Source: Leptolinea sp. | Lineage (GTDB): Bacteria; Chloroflexota; Anaerolineae; Anaerolineales; Anaerolineaceae | Direction of reading: 5' to 3' | Length of the DNA: 36,497 bases | Assembly: GCA_012515195.1 (NCBI GenBank) | Contig: JAAYYW010000325.1 | Location: forward strand, 1 to 36,497 | Shown here: piece by piece, positions 16,001 through 24,033 of the stretch | How the letters are laid out: each line of letters opens with the position of its first letter | How positions within the stretch are numbered: position 1 is the stretch's first letter | Translations under genes and position numbers: made by a program | The notes under the pieces: generated by a model | Told to the model about the DNA's origin: nothing | Seen by the model: the letters and a program-made list of their open reading frames with translations, nothing else | The model's database searches: none

Positions 16001-16863
16001 ATCCGAGAGAAAAAGTTACAGTAGCGGGGATGATCACAAAATTCCGTACACACGTAACTAAAGATGGTAAGGCTATGGGTTTTGCCACGATAGAAGATGT
16101 GCAGGGTTTCATTGAACTGGTCATTTTCCCCCGGGCCTGGGAAGTTTGTAACGAGAAAATCAAGACAGATATGATCGTTCTGGTAACCGGGAAGCCGGAT
16201 TGTGAATCGGGTGACCCCAAAGTCCTCGTGGACAGGCTGCAGGAGATCGATCTTACCAAGCCACCTAAAAAGAAAAAAGGTTCGAAGGACAGTAATACAG
16301 AACCGGAAGCGGAAGGCTCCCCAATGACAGAGACCGTTTTGGAAGAACCTGAACCGGATTGGTCAACCCTTACACCGCCGGTGGATGATTTCGAGGCTGC
16401 TTCCGCTGGAATGGAAAAAAATTCCGAAAAAATTGAACCAGGCATAAAAAACGGCTGGCCGGGAGCAACCGACGGTGGAAATGGGCATCATTCCCAACCC
16501 GCCGCTATTGCAGAAAGCGATGGACAGGCTGATTATTCTGCCCAGAACCCGCCTGAACCTTGCCGTCAACCGGTTGATCCTGATGCTGTGCCTCGCAAGG
16601 TTACTGTTGTATTAAACCCCAGCGGTGACCGGGAAAGGGATAAAGCCCGGTTAGTGCGCGCGCATACTATTCTGGCTGCCCATCCTGGGATAGATCGATT
16701 TGGATTTCAATTATTTGAAAACGACGAGAAATATGAACTCGATTTTCCGAACCACTCCACCCATGTCTGCGATGAAGTTCTAACGACATTGAAATTGCTG
16801 GTTGGCGAGGAAAATATCAACATTATGGAAATGACGCAACAGGAGGGCATGACCAATGCGTAA
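13060..16863 (+). CDS. dnaE: DNA polymerase III subunit alpha
   Basis: 1267 aa; replicative polymerase catalytic subunit. The N-terminal PHP domain begins at once (VHLHVHSEYSLLDG) and keeps the metal-ligand motifs (ALTDHGTMHG, GVEAY, ATNDVHYI), so an intact PHP site is likely. The polymerase core has the ARGSAAGSMVAY block (~353-364) and the catalytic PDIDLDF motif (Asp397/399/401). The fingers and (HhH)2 regions follow; the OB fold is about residues 985-1065 (KVTVAGMITKFRTHVTKDG). A charged low-complexity linker (KKKKGSKD...) precedes a C-terminal domain (RKVTVVLNPSGDRERDKARL). Length is somewhat above E. coli DnaE because of this linker. There is no intein. The stop overlaps the next gene by 8 nt. 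An in-frame TAG at 13051 rules out longer starts. Confidence 0.97.
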   Translation: MSFVHLHVHSEYSLLDGFSNIKKLIKRTKELDMPAIALTDHGTMHGIIEFYNAATSAGVKPILGVEAYLASRRMTDREPGFDRSSTHLLLLAENITGYRNLLKLASSAQLDGFYYYPRIDHELLAQHSEGLIATSGCMASEISRTILDQGEDAARAKLDWYYDVFGADNFFLELQQHNIPELETLNRTLLNLGPRYQARYIATNDVHYINPSDSRLQDVLLAVQTNATLNDPKRMRMTDPSYYLRTPQEMQDIFSSVPEALSNTLMISERCNVDLTPEGYHLPVFPVPEGFTAQTYLLHLCEEGLARRYRKRASDPKVRERLEYELGVIHTMGFDAYFLIVWDLCRYAREEGIWYNARGSAAGSMVAYTLDITLVEPINHGLIFERFLNPHRISMPDIDLDFQDDLRSKMLEYCAHQYGEDRVAQIITFGTMGARGALRDVGRVMDIPLSEVDRVAKMIPNVGAGAMTIAEAMEAVPEIKSACESGSYLKELIETARDMEGVVRNAGTHAAGVIIADQPIVNLVPLHRPTSGSDDSPVKVVTQFDMGVLDAQRLLKVDFLGLATLTIMARATELIYQRHNVRLDLQNIPTDDPETFEFISQGHTAGTFQLEGNGMTRYITQMHPKNLDNVIAMVALYRPGPMDFIPTYIKRMHGEEEVTYRHPMLEPTFKETYGIPIYQEQLMIAAMNLAGYTASEADELRKAISKKNAQALEKHRQKFISGAKEKDIPEETSAAIFEDWENFARYGFNKSHAADYGVIAVQTAYLKTHYTIEYMTALLSASKNETEKVAFYIADCRVLGINVLPPDINSSGWDFTIEDCENTCSEIRFGLGAIKNVGQGPVETILAVRNEGGRFKDLNDFARRVDLRSVGRRPLESMIKVGALDAFGSRAALLQGLDQVISVSGNHFKALNSGQMTFFGTIQGVEEHIQLPMIAELDQREKLEWEKELIGLYVSDHPLSPYMAYMKEAVTHFSAQLKEANPREKVTVAGMITKFRTHVTKDGKAMGFATIEDVQGFIELVIFPRAWEVCNEKIKTDMIVLVTGKPDCESGDPKVLVDRLQEIDLTKPPKKKKGSKDSNTEPEAEGSPMTETVLEEPEPDWSTLTPPVDDFEAASAGMEKNSEKIEPGIKNGWPGATDGGNGHHSQPAAIAESDGQADYSAQNPPEPCRQPVDPDAVPRKVTVVLNPSGDRERDKARLVRAHTILAAHPGIDRFGFQLFENDEKYELDFPNHSTHVCDEVLTTLKLLVGEENINIMEMTQQEGMTNA

Positions 16864-17677
16864 TATGATCTACCAGGTGGATGCCTTTACTGGTGTCCCG
16901 TTTAAAGGTAACCCCGCTGGTGTATACATCAGTTTCAGTTCACAACCTGAGGACTGGATGCGGATGATGGCACGTGAAATGAATCTCTCGGAGACAGCTT
17001 TCTTATCAAGGAGAGCCATTGAATCGGAGGGGTATGACCTTCGCTGGTTTACGCCTAAAGTCGAAGTAGACCTGTGCGGTCATGCTACATTGGCCAGCGC
17101 GCACATTTTGTGGGAGCAGGGATTTCTTGGCGTGGAAGAGGAAGCACGGTTCCACACCCGAAGCGGCATCTTGACAGCCCGCTTGCTTGACGACGATTGG
17201 ATATCGATGGATTTTCCTGTGAAACGGGTTGAACCAGCCGATGTTCCTGATGGATTGATGGAAGGATTAAACATCAATGCAGCCCGATTTGTTGGATCAA
17301 ACAAGATGGATTATCTTGTTGAACTGGACAATGAGGAGCAGGTCAGGCAGTTAGAACCAGACCATTCACGGTTGAAAAAAGTAAATCTGCGGGGTGTTAT
17401 TGTCACTGCCCGGGCATCATCTAGTGAATATGATTTTGTTTCCCGATTTTTTGCGCCGGGTGCTGGAGTGGATGAAGACCCGGTTACCGGGTCATCGCAT
17501 ACAGCATTAACACCCTACTGGTCGAAAAAACTGGGAAAGAAGGAAATGATTGCCTATCAGGCAAGTGCCCGTGGAGGAATGATCCGTGTTGTTGACCGTG
17601 ATGAACGGGTTGAATTACGGGGGCAGGCAGTCACCGTCTTTATGGCTGAGATTAATTCCGCGGCTTCGGCTGGTTGA
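16856..17677 (+). CDS. PhzF family isomerase/epimerase
   Basis: 273 aa, normal for the family. PhzF-type proteins share the diaminopimelate-epimerase fold and catalyse acid-base isomerisation; most members have unknown substrates. Visible motifs are YQVDAFTGVPFKGNPAGV at the N-terminus, the catalytic glutamate in MNLSETAFL (Glu46), GHATLASAH, and the second-half anion-binding motif GAGVDEDPVTGSSHTAL. The start overlaps the end of dnaE by 8 nt, so translation is probably coupled although the functions appear unrelated. The 3' end overlaps the convergent ygbA-like gene by 26 bp. Confidence 0.92.
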   Translation: MRNMIYQVDAFTGVPFKGNPAGVYISFSSQPEDWMRMMAREMNLSETAFLSRRAIESEGYDLRWFTPKVEVDLCGHATLASAHILWEQGFLGVEEEARFHTRSGILTARLLDDDWISMDFPVKRVEPADVPDGLMEGLNINAARFVGSNKMDYLVELDNEEQVRQLEPDHSRLKKVNLRGVIVTARASSSEYDFVSRFFAPGAGVDEDPVTGSSHTALTPYWSKKLGKKEMIAYQASARGGMIRVVDRDERVELRGQAVTVFMAEINSAASAG

Positions 17678-17999
17678 GAATCTCATCCAGTAAATGCTGG
17701 ACCGCCAGAATCGGGTGGTGCCATATCATGCGCGGACCGGAAAACCGCATGACACGGCGAATACGTTCACGCATGTCGGCTTTGTAACAATGAACCGGGC
17801 ATTTGGCGCAGGCAGGCTTGTCCGGTGCGAAAGGACAACGAGCCAGTCGTTCATTGGCGTATGTAAGCAGTTCTTGACATTCTGTGCATAAACCGCTGCC
17901 AGGTTTATGGTGTGCCTGACAGAATATTTCGATCATAATGCGCACTGTTCTCGCTTCGCGTTCAATCCGATCAGATGTAATGTCGGTGGATTTTCTCAT
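17652..17999 (-). CDS. YgbA / nitrous oxide-stimulated promoter family protein
   Basis: 115 aa, matching the small cysteine-rich YgbA_NO family (PF11756 type). Members are induced by nitrosative stress in enterobacteria; the biochemical role is unresolved. Eight cysteines cluster in the middle (IFCQAHH, LCTECQELL, ARCPFAP, ACAKCPVHCY), suggesting metal or Fe-S binding. The conserved end MRFSGPRMIWHHPILAVQHLLDE is present. The ATG overlaps the nth stop as ATGA, a translational coupling signal. The 3' end overlaps phzF tail to tail. Confidence 0.88.
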   Translation of the reverse strand: MRKSTDITSDRIEREARTVRIMIEIFCQAHHKPGSGLCTECQELLTYANERLARCPFAPDKPACAKCPVHCYKADMRERIRRVMRFSGPRMIWHHPILAVQHLLDEILNQPKPRN

Positions 18000-18685
18000 G
18001 AGTGGATCGTCAGGTAGTTTTTATAAAAGGGGCAGAGATGATTCAAAGGACACGTACCACAGGCAGGTTTCCGCGCGTGACAGATCTCCCGTCCCAAACG
18101 GATAAGATTCAAATGCGCCGGTCCATATGTAGAGGGATCAAACAACCCGGCCAGGTAGGGATGTGCCTGTTCAACGGACATGATTTCGGGGCGCAGACCC
18201 AGTCTTCCGCTGACCCGGTAGATATGCGTGTCGACAGGGAAGGCTGGGATGTCCAGCGCGAACTGAAGCACTATGGCGGCTGTCTTGGGTCCCACACCAT
18301 TGAAGTGTGTTAACCAGTCCTGTGCTTCCTTGACTCCCAAATTCTTGAGGAATGTAAGATCAAGGTTTCCCCGTTCAGCCGTGATCTCGCGCAAGACGGC
18401 CTGTATTCGTGGTCCTTTCTGATTGGCAAGCCCTGCCGGACGGATACATTCAATTACAGCCTGCGAATCTGCGTCCCGCACAGCTTCCCATGTTGGAAAA
18501 ACCTTTGTTAACCGGTCGAAGGCTACATCCCGGTTGCGGTCATTCGTGTTCTGTGAAAGGATGGTGGAAACCAGCTCATCCATTGGAGATAATGCCACCC
18601 GCCATTCAGGCAAACCAAAAGTAGCCAATAAAATGTTGTAGATCTCCCGGGCATAATCCGGTAATTCTGAAGGATAATTATTCAT
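17996..18685 (-). CDS. nth: Endonuclease III-like DNA glycosylase/AP lyase
   Basis: 229 aa from the preferred ATG at 18685; the track start adds ten residues across the promoter. Base-excision repair enzyme of the HhH-GPD family. The helix-hairpin-helix reads FNGVGPKTAAIVL, with the lysine that performs beta-lyase chemistry in E. coli Nth. The catalytic aspartate follows in VDTHIYRVSGRLGL. The C-terminus has a complete [4Fe-4S] loop, C-x6-C-x2-C-x5-C (CHARKPACGTCPLNHLC). With both Lys and Asp it should be bifunctional. TATAAT ends 6 nt before the ATG, so the transcript is probably leaderless. It heads a two-gene unit with the ygbA-like gene. Confidence 0.9.
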   Translation of the reverse strand: MNNYPSELPDYAREIYNILLATFGLPEWRVALSPMDELVSTILSQNTNDRNRDVAFDRLTKVFPTWEAVRDADSQAVIECIRPAGLANQKGPRIQAVLREITAERGNLDLTFLKNLGVKEAQDWLTHFNGVGPKTAAIVLQFALDIPAFPVDTHIYRVSGRLGLRPEIMSVEQAHPYLAGLFDPSTYGPAHLNLIRLGREICHARKPACGTCPLNHLCPFYKNYLTIHS

Positions 18686-18691
18686 GCGGGC

Positions 18692-18697
18692 ATTATA
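18692..18697 (-). promoter_or_regulatory. -10 box of the nth gene, leaderless geometry
   Basis: On the minus strand, TATAAT is followed by 6 nt and then the ATG at 18685, so the expected +1 coincides with the start codon. No Shine-Dalgarno is present. The -35 is not recognisable. Confidence 0.5.
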
Positions 18698-18727
18698 AAC
18701 ATGAAATGGACTCAAAACATGCGCAAG

Positions 18728-18756
18728 TTGTTTTAAGACGTTTTTGACGTTAGAAT
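18728..18756 (+). promoter_or_regulatory. Promoter of the HerA-like ATPase gene
   Basis: TTGTTT (18728-18733), a 17-bp spacer and TAGAAT (18751-18756), followed by a short leader with GGGAG upstream of the ATG at 18790. Confidence 0.45.
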
Positions 18757-18789
18757 CAATTCAGAAAACTGATCGATTGGGAGTGAACT

Positions 18790-21306
18790 ATGGGTGATGA
18801 CAACAATTTCTATCTTGGACGGTTGTTTGACAGTAAAACCGGGAAAGTAACCGCTGAGAATTATATGTACGATCCGGCTGATCTTACCACGCATGCAGTG
18901 ATCACCGGAATGACCGGCTCTGGAAAGACAGGGTTCTGTGTCAGTTTGCTGGAAGAAGCAGCCTTAATGGGTATCCCGGCAATTGCCATTGATCCGAAGG
19001 GTGATCTGACCAATCTACTGCTGCACTTCCCCGACTTGCTGCCCTCGGACTTTCAACCGTGGATCGATCCTGACACCGCCCGACGTGAAGATAAGACCAT
19101 TGAGGTATTGGCGGAGGAAACCGCTGCCAGTTGGAAAAAAGGATTGGCAGATTACGGATTGGGTAAAGAGCAACTGGAGAAATTAAAGAACTCAGTTGAA
19201 TTCACTGTGTATACCCCGGGTTCTTCGGCAGGGGTTCCAGTAAACATCCTTGCGTCTTTTCAAACACCGGATATTCCATGGTCCGGGAATGAAGAGATCC
19301 TGAGGGAGAAGATTGCCAGCATTGTCACAGCGCTGTTGGGTCTTGTTGGGGTAACAGATATTGACCCGCTGCGCTCTCGGGAGCACATTTTACTCTCCAA
19401 TCTTCTGGAAACTGCCTGGAGTAATGGTCAGACACTTCAATTATCTGATTTGATCTTGCAGGTACAGAATCCCCCGTTTGAACGACTTGGCGCGTTGCCG
19501 GTTGACGGATTCTTTCCTCCAAAAGATCGCATGGAGCTATCCATGCTGCTTAACAACTTCATGGCTTCGCCATCCTTTCAGATTTGGTTGACCGGCCAGA
19601 CGTTGGATATTCAACAAATCCTTTACAAAGAAGATGGATCCCCGCGGCACTCGATTTTCTATATTGCACATCTCAGTGAAAGTGAGCGCATGTTCTTTGT
19701 GACCATGCTTTACTCATCGATCGAATCGTGGATGCGGTCACAACGCGGCACAAGCAGCCTGCGTGCGTTGGTTTATTTTGATGAGATCATGGGTTATCTT
19801 CCCCCTATTGCCAATCCACCATCCCGTACCGTAATTTTGCGCATGCTGAAACAGGCACGAGCTTTTGGTGTTGGCCTTGTGTTGGCCACCCAGAATCCCG
19901 TTGACCTGGACTATAAAGCCCTGTCCAATGCCGGGACGTGGGCTATCGGACGTTTACAGACTGAACAGGACAAGAACCGACTGCTGGACGGATTGACGAG
20001 TGCCGCCGGTGGTATTGACCGCGGTACAGTGGATAAATTGCTGTCTGGTCTGGGGAAACGGGTGTTCCTTGTACAAAATGTTCACGAGAAAAACCCGGTT
20101 TTGATCGGTACCCGCTGGTGTTTAAATTACCTTGCTGGCCCGATGACTCGGGCGCAAATACCGGCTGTCAATGCACTTGCCGGTGTAAAAGCGCCAAATT
20201 CTGTATCTGGAGCCAAAAAAGGCAAAGCAGAAAGTACGGAAGACTCTGCCTCTGTCAGGCCTGCCGCGGCGCAATCCGCAGCGGTGGGTGCGTTTACATC
20301 CACTCGCCCGGGCACGCCGCAGGGTGTGGATGAAGTCTTCTTCCCCAATGATCTATCGTTTACCCAGGCAGCCGAACAAGCCGGAGCTTCGGGGCCGCAA
20401 AGTGGAATAGTATACAAACCAGCGCTTCTGGCGCAACTTCAGGTGAATTATCTATCGCGGACCTATGGACTGGATACATCCAAACGTTTTACCTGCCTGG
20501 TTGATGAAGAAGTATCCGGGCGGATTAATTGGGAGGACTTTTTACTATCCGAGAAAGACATAAAAACATTAAGGGCACAACCTGAACCGGCTGGCGCGAT
20601 GTATGATTCTCTTCCCGGATGGATGAGTAACACTAAGCAATTGGCGCAACTACAGAATGAGATGGAAGATTGGGCTTACAGAACGGGATCCATGACCATT
20701 CTTTCCAATAAATCGCTGAAACTGTATGCTGCTGTAGATGAGTCGAAAGAAGATTTCATTGCCCGATGCCGCAAGGTTGCGGAATCAACAGCGGAAGCCG
20801 ATGTGCAAAAGATCGAAAAGGCATTCAATTCAAAGAGCTCAACTCTTTCTGCGCGAATAAAAAAACAAAAAATTGAGATCGACCAAAAACAGAGCACATT
20901 AAACGCCCGGCGCACGGATTCGCTCGTAAAAGGGGCAAGCGTCGCAGGTAATGTATTGTTAGGACTTTTTGGCGGAAAGAAAAGTGGAATAAGTTCGGCC
21001 ATCTCAGGCGGTTCTGCCACTATCAATAAACATCGGATGGCGGAAGAAGCTGCCGCGCGGCTTGAACAGGAAAAGCAGGAGCTGCTTGTGATGGAGGAAC
21101 AGTTCGCTGAATTGAAGAGCGCCATGGAAACCGAAAAAGCGGATGTTTTAGCGAAATGGCAGGAGATGGCGGAAGCAGTGGACGAAATATCCGTCTCACC
21201 GGCGAAAAAAGATATTTACATGGAGCTATTTGGCATTGCCTGGCTGCCGTATTACGCCGTAAAGGCTGGCCTGCAGGATCGATTGATCCCCGCTTTCAAA
21301 CGCTAA
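18790..21306 (+). CDS. HerA/VirB4-like P-loop ATPase (DUF87 type)
   Basis: 838 aa. The N-terminal half is a HerA/FtsK-clade motor. The Walker A is ITGMTGSGKTGF (~39-49), followed by AIDPKGDLTNLL, typical of the DUF87/TraD-like group. The Walker B is LVYFDEIMGYLPP (~328). The sensor block is MLKQARAFGVGLVLATQNPVDLDYKALSN, which is nearly diagnostic of DUF87 ATPases. The C-terminal half includes a coiled coil (~660-790) interrupted by a glycine-rich hydrophobic stretch (GNVLLGLFGGKKSG). No HerA-partner nuclease NurA is next to it. Roles in DNA translocation or repair are plausible, but the family's bacterial function is not settled. It is a single-gene unit. Confidence 0.85.
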   Translation: MGDDNNFYLGRLFDSKTGKVTAENYMYDPADLTTHAVITGMTGSGKTGFCVSLLEEAALMGIPAIAIDPKGDLTNLLLHFPDLLPSDFQPWIDPDTARREDKTIEVLAEETAASWKKGLADYGLGKEQLEKLKNSVEFTVYTPGSSAGVPVNILASFQTPDIPWSGNEEILREKIASIVTALLGLVGVTDIDPLRSREHILLSNLLETAWSNGQTLQLSDLILQVQNPPFERLGALPVDGFFPPKDRMELSMLLNNFMASPSFQIWLTGQTLDIQQILYKEDGSPRHSIFYIAHLSESERMFFVTMLYSSIESWMRSQRGTSSLRALVYFDEIMGYLPPIANPPSRTVILRMLKQARAFGVGLVLATQNPVDLDYKALSNAGTWAIGRLQTEQDKNRLLDGLTSAAGGIDRGTVDKLLSGLGKRVFLVQNVHEKNPVLIGTRWCLNYLAGPMTRAQIPAVNALAGVKAPNSVSGAKKGKAESTEDSASVRPAAAQSAAVGAFTSTRPGTPQGVDEVFFPNDLSFTQAAEQAGASGPQSGIVYKPALLAQLQVNYLSRTYGLDTSKRFTCLVDEEVSGRINWEDFLLSEKDIKTLRAQPEPAGAMYDSLPGWMSNTKQLAQLQNEMEDWAYRTGSMTILSNKSLKLYAAVDESKEDFIARCRKVAESTAEADVQKIEKAFNSKSSTLSARIKKQKIEIDQKQSTLNARRTDSLVKGASVAGNVLLGLFGGKKSGISSAISGGSATINKHRMAEEAAARLEQEKQELLVMEEQFAELKSAMETEKADVLAKWQEMAEAVDEISVSPAKKDIYMELFGIAWLPYYAVKAGLQDRLIPAFKR

Positions 21307-21338
21307 CAGAGTTATTTGTAAAGAAATCCCAATGAAAA

Positions 21339-21364
21339 AACGCCCCTTCAGATGAAGGGGCGTT
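21339..21364. terminator. Bidirectional intrinsic terminator
   Basis: Arms AACGCCCCTT/AAGGGGCGTT (21339-21348 and 21355-21364) with a 6-nt loop. T-runs follow on both strands (TTGGTTTTTT on plus, GTTTTTTC on minus). It serves the HerA-like gene and the recR operon. Confidence 0.93.
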
Positions 21365-21371
21365 TGGTTTT

Positions 21372-21977
21372 TTACATTTCCTGTCGACCGGCAAGCGCAC
21401 GCAACAACGTTGACTGGTCGGCGTATTCCAGGTCGCCTCCGGCTGGTAATCCTCGAGCCAGGCGGGTGATCCGGATGCCCAGTGGTCCAAGCTGCTGCTT
21501 AAGGTAGAGAGCAGTGGCATCGCCTTCCATGCTCGGGTTTGTGGCTAGGATGATCTCCGTAACCGGTTCTACGCGAAGGCGTTCCAAAAGCTCTTTTATC
21601 CGCAGATGTTCCGGTCCGATTCCTTCAATTGGTGAGAGAACCCCGTGGAGTACGTGATACCGACCGTTGAACGCGGCGGTCGATTCAATGGCTATGACAT
21701 CCAGCGGTTCTTCGACAACACAGATTGATCCATTTGCCCGTTTGGGATTGGCACACACATCACATAATTCTTGAGAGGATGATGTGATGTTATAGCAGAT
21801 CTTGCAAAAACCCGTTGAGCTTTTCAACGCAAGCAGGGCATCTGCAAGTTTACGCGAAACCTCATCTGGCGCGCGCAAAAAAAAGAAGGTCAGCCGCGAG
21901 GCTGTTTTGGGCCCAATCCCGGGAAGGCGTTCCAGTGCAGTCGACAGGTTGGTAACCGGAGCAGGAAGAATGGGCAT
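21372..21977 (-). CDS. recR: Recombination protein RecR
   Basis: About 201 aa starting at the ATG at 21977 (MPILPAPVTNLSTALERLPG); the longer track ORF runs back through ybaB. RecR works with RecF and RecO in loading RecA at gaps. The HhH motif LPGIGPKTASRLTFFFL is followed by a C4 zinc finger (FCKICYNITSSSQELCDVC) and a Toprim domain (CVVEEPLDVIAIES ... ILATNPSMEGDATALYL). It ends with the RLARGLPAGGDLEYAD block. It is the last gene of the dnaX-ybaB-recR group, 1 nt after the ybaB stop, and lacks its own clear ribosome site, so coupling is expected. Confidence 0.96.
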   Translation of the reverse strand: MPILPAPVTNLSTALERLPGIGPKTASRLTFFFLRAPDEVSRKLADALLALKSSTGFCKICYNITSSSQELCDVCANPKRANGSICVVEEPLDVIAIESTAAFNGRYHVLHGVLSPIEGIGPEHLRIKELLERLRVEPVTEIILATNPSMEGDATALYLKQQLGPLGIRITRLARGLPAGGDLEYADQSTLLRALAGRQEM

Positions 21978-21978
21978 T

Positions 21979-22317
21979 TTAGAAGGGTAATCCGCCGGCG
22001 AGTGGCCCCATCTCTTTTGACGCCATCTCTCGTGATTTATCCAACGCCTGGTTAACCGCACTGAGAATTAAGTCTTGAAGCATTTCTGCATCCGCGTCTT
22101 TTAGCATTTCCGGATCAATTATGACAGATTTACACACCTGGTCGCCCGTCATGGTGACTTGAACAGCACCGCCTCCCACGCTGGAGGTAACAGTCATTTC
22201 GGTCAGCCGTGCCTGTGTAGCTTCCATTTGTTCCTGCAGTTTTTTAAACTGGGCAACCATACCACCACCCCCCATACCGCTGCCCATTCCCATCGGTCGA
22301 TTAAATCCTTTCGCCAT
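21979..22317 (-). CDS. ybaB: YbaB/EbfC family nucleoid-associated protein
   Basis: 112 aa, normal size. YbaB/EbfC forms a tweezer-like dimer that binds DNA. The N-terminal Gly/Met-rich tail (MGMGSGMGGGGM) is followed by the coiled helix VAQFKKLQEQMEATQARL, then VGGGAVQVTMTGDQVCKSVIIDP and the helix MLQDLILSAVNQALDKSREM, all typical. AAGGAGGAAACC precedes the ATG, a strong ribosome site. Its place between dnaX and recR is the classic arrangement. Confidence 0.95.
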   Translation of the reverse strand: MAKGFNRPMGMGSGMGGGGMVAQFKKLQEQMEATQARLTEMTVTSSVGGGAVQVTMTGDQVCKSVIIDPEMLKDADAEMLQDLILSAVNQALDKSREMASKEMGPLAGGLPF

Positions 22318-22332
22318 GGTTTCCTCCTTGTT

Positions 22333-23997
22333 TCATTTCTTTCTTATCTGCCCACCGAGATTAAGGGCCGTTGTAACCAGTCCCTCCCGGGAGATTTCAT
22401 TGTTTTCTGTTTTTGCCATGCGGTTATTGACAACAGTGCACGCGATCTGCATATTAGCTTTAAGCACATGATAGATGGCACGCCGTGTCATCTCCATGTT
22501 GTCATCCATTTCCATCTTTTGCTTGACAATATCGCTGGCAAAGCTGAGAACAAGCCGGCCGTCTTCAATGCTGATATTTTTCACAGAGTTTAGCAGCGCT
22601 TCTGTTTGCGCCTTGGCTTTCCGCACAGTTGAACGGATTTGAGGCCAGGCATTTTTTAACTCGTCCAAAGTGATGGATACCTGTTCAGGTTGCACGTTTG
22701 CAGGAATGTCTGCTTGTTCCAGTGGAACAGCTTTTTCCATCACAGGGGGTGCATCAGCTGTTGTATCGTCGGCGTGGATCGTTTCAGTCTTGTGATCTGC
22801 TCCGTCGGCTTTTATCGCTGGGGTTGACGCGGGGCGCTTGGAACCCTGAAAAGCCGGCATTTTCATGTCGCGAAGGCTCACTTCAGGCTCAGCAGCAGGA
22901 GTCAAGACGGGGGCTGATTTGGCTGATTCAACCGCGGCCACAACAGCAAGTTCGAGATGCAATCCGGGATTCCAGGTAGAACGAGTTTCACCGGCGGCGG
23001 TATTAAATAAACGGATGACATCAACAAGACGATGAATCTGGAATAATTCAGCCTGGCGGGTCATTTTTTCGCGGTTTTCCATTGTGGCATCCACGATCTG
23101 CGCGTTACCCACTTTGATTTGAAGAAGATTGCGCAGATAATCAACCATTTGCCGGGCCAGTTGGCGGGCATCGCTGCCGCCATCCAACGCTTTGTGAATA
23201 ACTTGCAGGCTCAAGGCTGTGTTTTCATCCAGAATGGTGTCCACCATATCAACAACCGCTTGAAGGGCGGCGGTGCCGAGGACGGTTTGTGTAAGTGCCA
23301 GGTCTACGTGTTCCCCCGTGGAGGAAAGCTGGTCCAGCAGTGAAATGGCATCGCGCATACTTCCAGTAGATTGCCGGGAAATAAGTGTAAGAGCATTGTC
23401 GTCCACACTGATCTTTTCGCTTTCAGCAAGCTCGCGCAGCCGGCCGGTGATTTCGGCGACCGGGATACGTCGGAATTCATGCCTCTGACAGCGGGAGAGG
23501 ACTGTGGCGGGAATCTTGTGGATTTCTGTGGTTGCTAAAATGAAAATAGCGTGGGGTGGGGGTTCTTCCAGGGTTTTAAGCAGGGCGTTGAAGGCTGCCG
23601 TTGAGAGCATATGAACTTCATCGATGATGTAAATCTTGAATTTTCCCTGGGTTGGGGAGAAATTGATCTTATCGCGCAGGTCGCGCATATCATCAACACT
23701 GGTATTGGATGCCGCGTCTATCTCAATCAAATCTAGAAAGCGATTTTCGTTGACGGCCCGGCAATTTTCGCATTCATCGCATGGGCGGTGTGAAAGGTCG
23801 TCTGAAAGACAGTTAACAGCTTTGGCTAAGAGTCTGGCTGTGGTTGTTTTACCCGTCCCTCGGGGGCCGGCGAAGAGATACGCGTGTCCAACCCGTTCGC
23901 TGCGGATGGCGTTTTGAAGTGTTTTCACGACCGGTTCCTGGCCAACTACCTGATCCCACAAACGGGGGCGCCATTTACGGTAAAGTGCCTGAGACAT
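22333..23997 (-). CDS. dnaX: DNA polymerase III subunits tau/gamma
   Basis: 554 aa; clamp-loader ATPase. Visible motifs are WRPRLWDQVVGQEPVV, Walker A FAGPRGTGKTTTARLLAK (~44), zinc-binding cysteines (CLSDDLSHRPCDECENC), Walker B/DEAD-like IIDEVHMLSTAAFNALLKTLEEPP, and sensor 1/arginine-finger ATTEIHKIPATVLSRCQRHEF. Domain III ends near residue 370. A linker follows, then a C-terminal tau-specific part (LVLSFASDIVKQKMEMDDNMEM). A short A-run followed by a hairpin near residue 420 could support a shorter gamma form. It belongs to the minus-strand run LTD protein - DUF1992 - dnaX - ybaB - recR. Confidence 0.96.
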   Translation of the reverse strand: MSQALYRKWRPRLWDQVVGQEPVVKTLQNAIRSERVGHAYLFAGPRGTGKTTTARLLAKAVNCLSDDLSHRPCDECENCRAVNENRFLDLIEIDAASNTSVDDMRDLRDKINFSPTQGKFKIYIIDEVHMLSTAAFNALLKTLEEPPPHAIFILATTEIHKIPATVLSRCQRHEFRRIPVAEITGRLRELAESEKISVDDNALTLISRQSTGSMRDAISLLDQLSSTGEHVDLALTQTVLGTAALQAVVDMVDTILDENTALSLQVIHKALDGGSDARQLARQMVDYLRNLLQIKVGNAQIVDATMENREKMTRQAELFQIHRLVDVIRLFNTAAGETRSTWNPGLHLELAVVAAVESAKSAPVLTPAAEPEVSLRDMKMPAFQGSKRPASTPAIKADGADHKTETIHADDTTADAPPVMEKAVPLEQADIPANVQPEQVSITLDELKNAWPQIRSTVRKAKAQTEALLNSVKNISIEDGRLVLSFASDIVKQKMEMDDNMEMTRRAIYHVLKANMQIACTVVNNRMAKTENNEISREGLVTTALNLGGQIRKK

Positions 23998-24033
23998 AAT
24001 TCACCAATTGTGTAAAAAGTATTCCCTGATGTC

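Noticed and set aside
13060-16863. Intein or frameshift in dnaE because the protein exceeds E. coli length
   Set aside because: All motif blocks are contiguous; the excess is a charged linker near the C-terminus.
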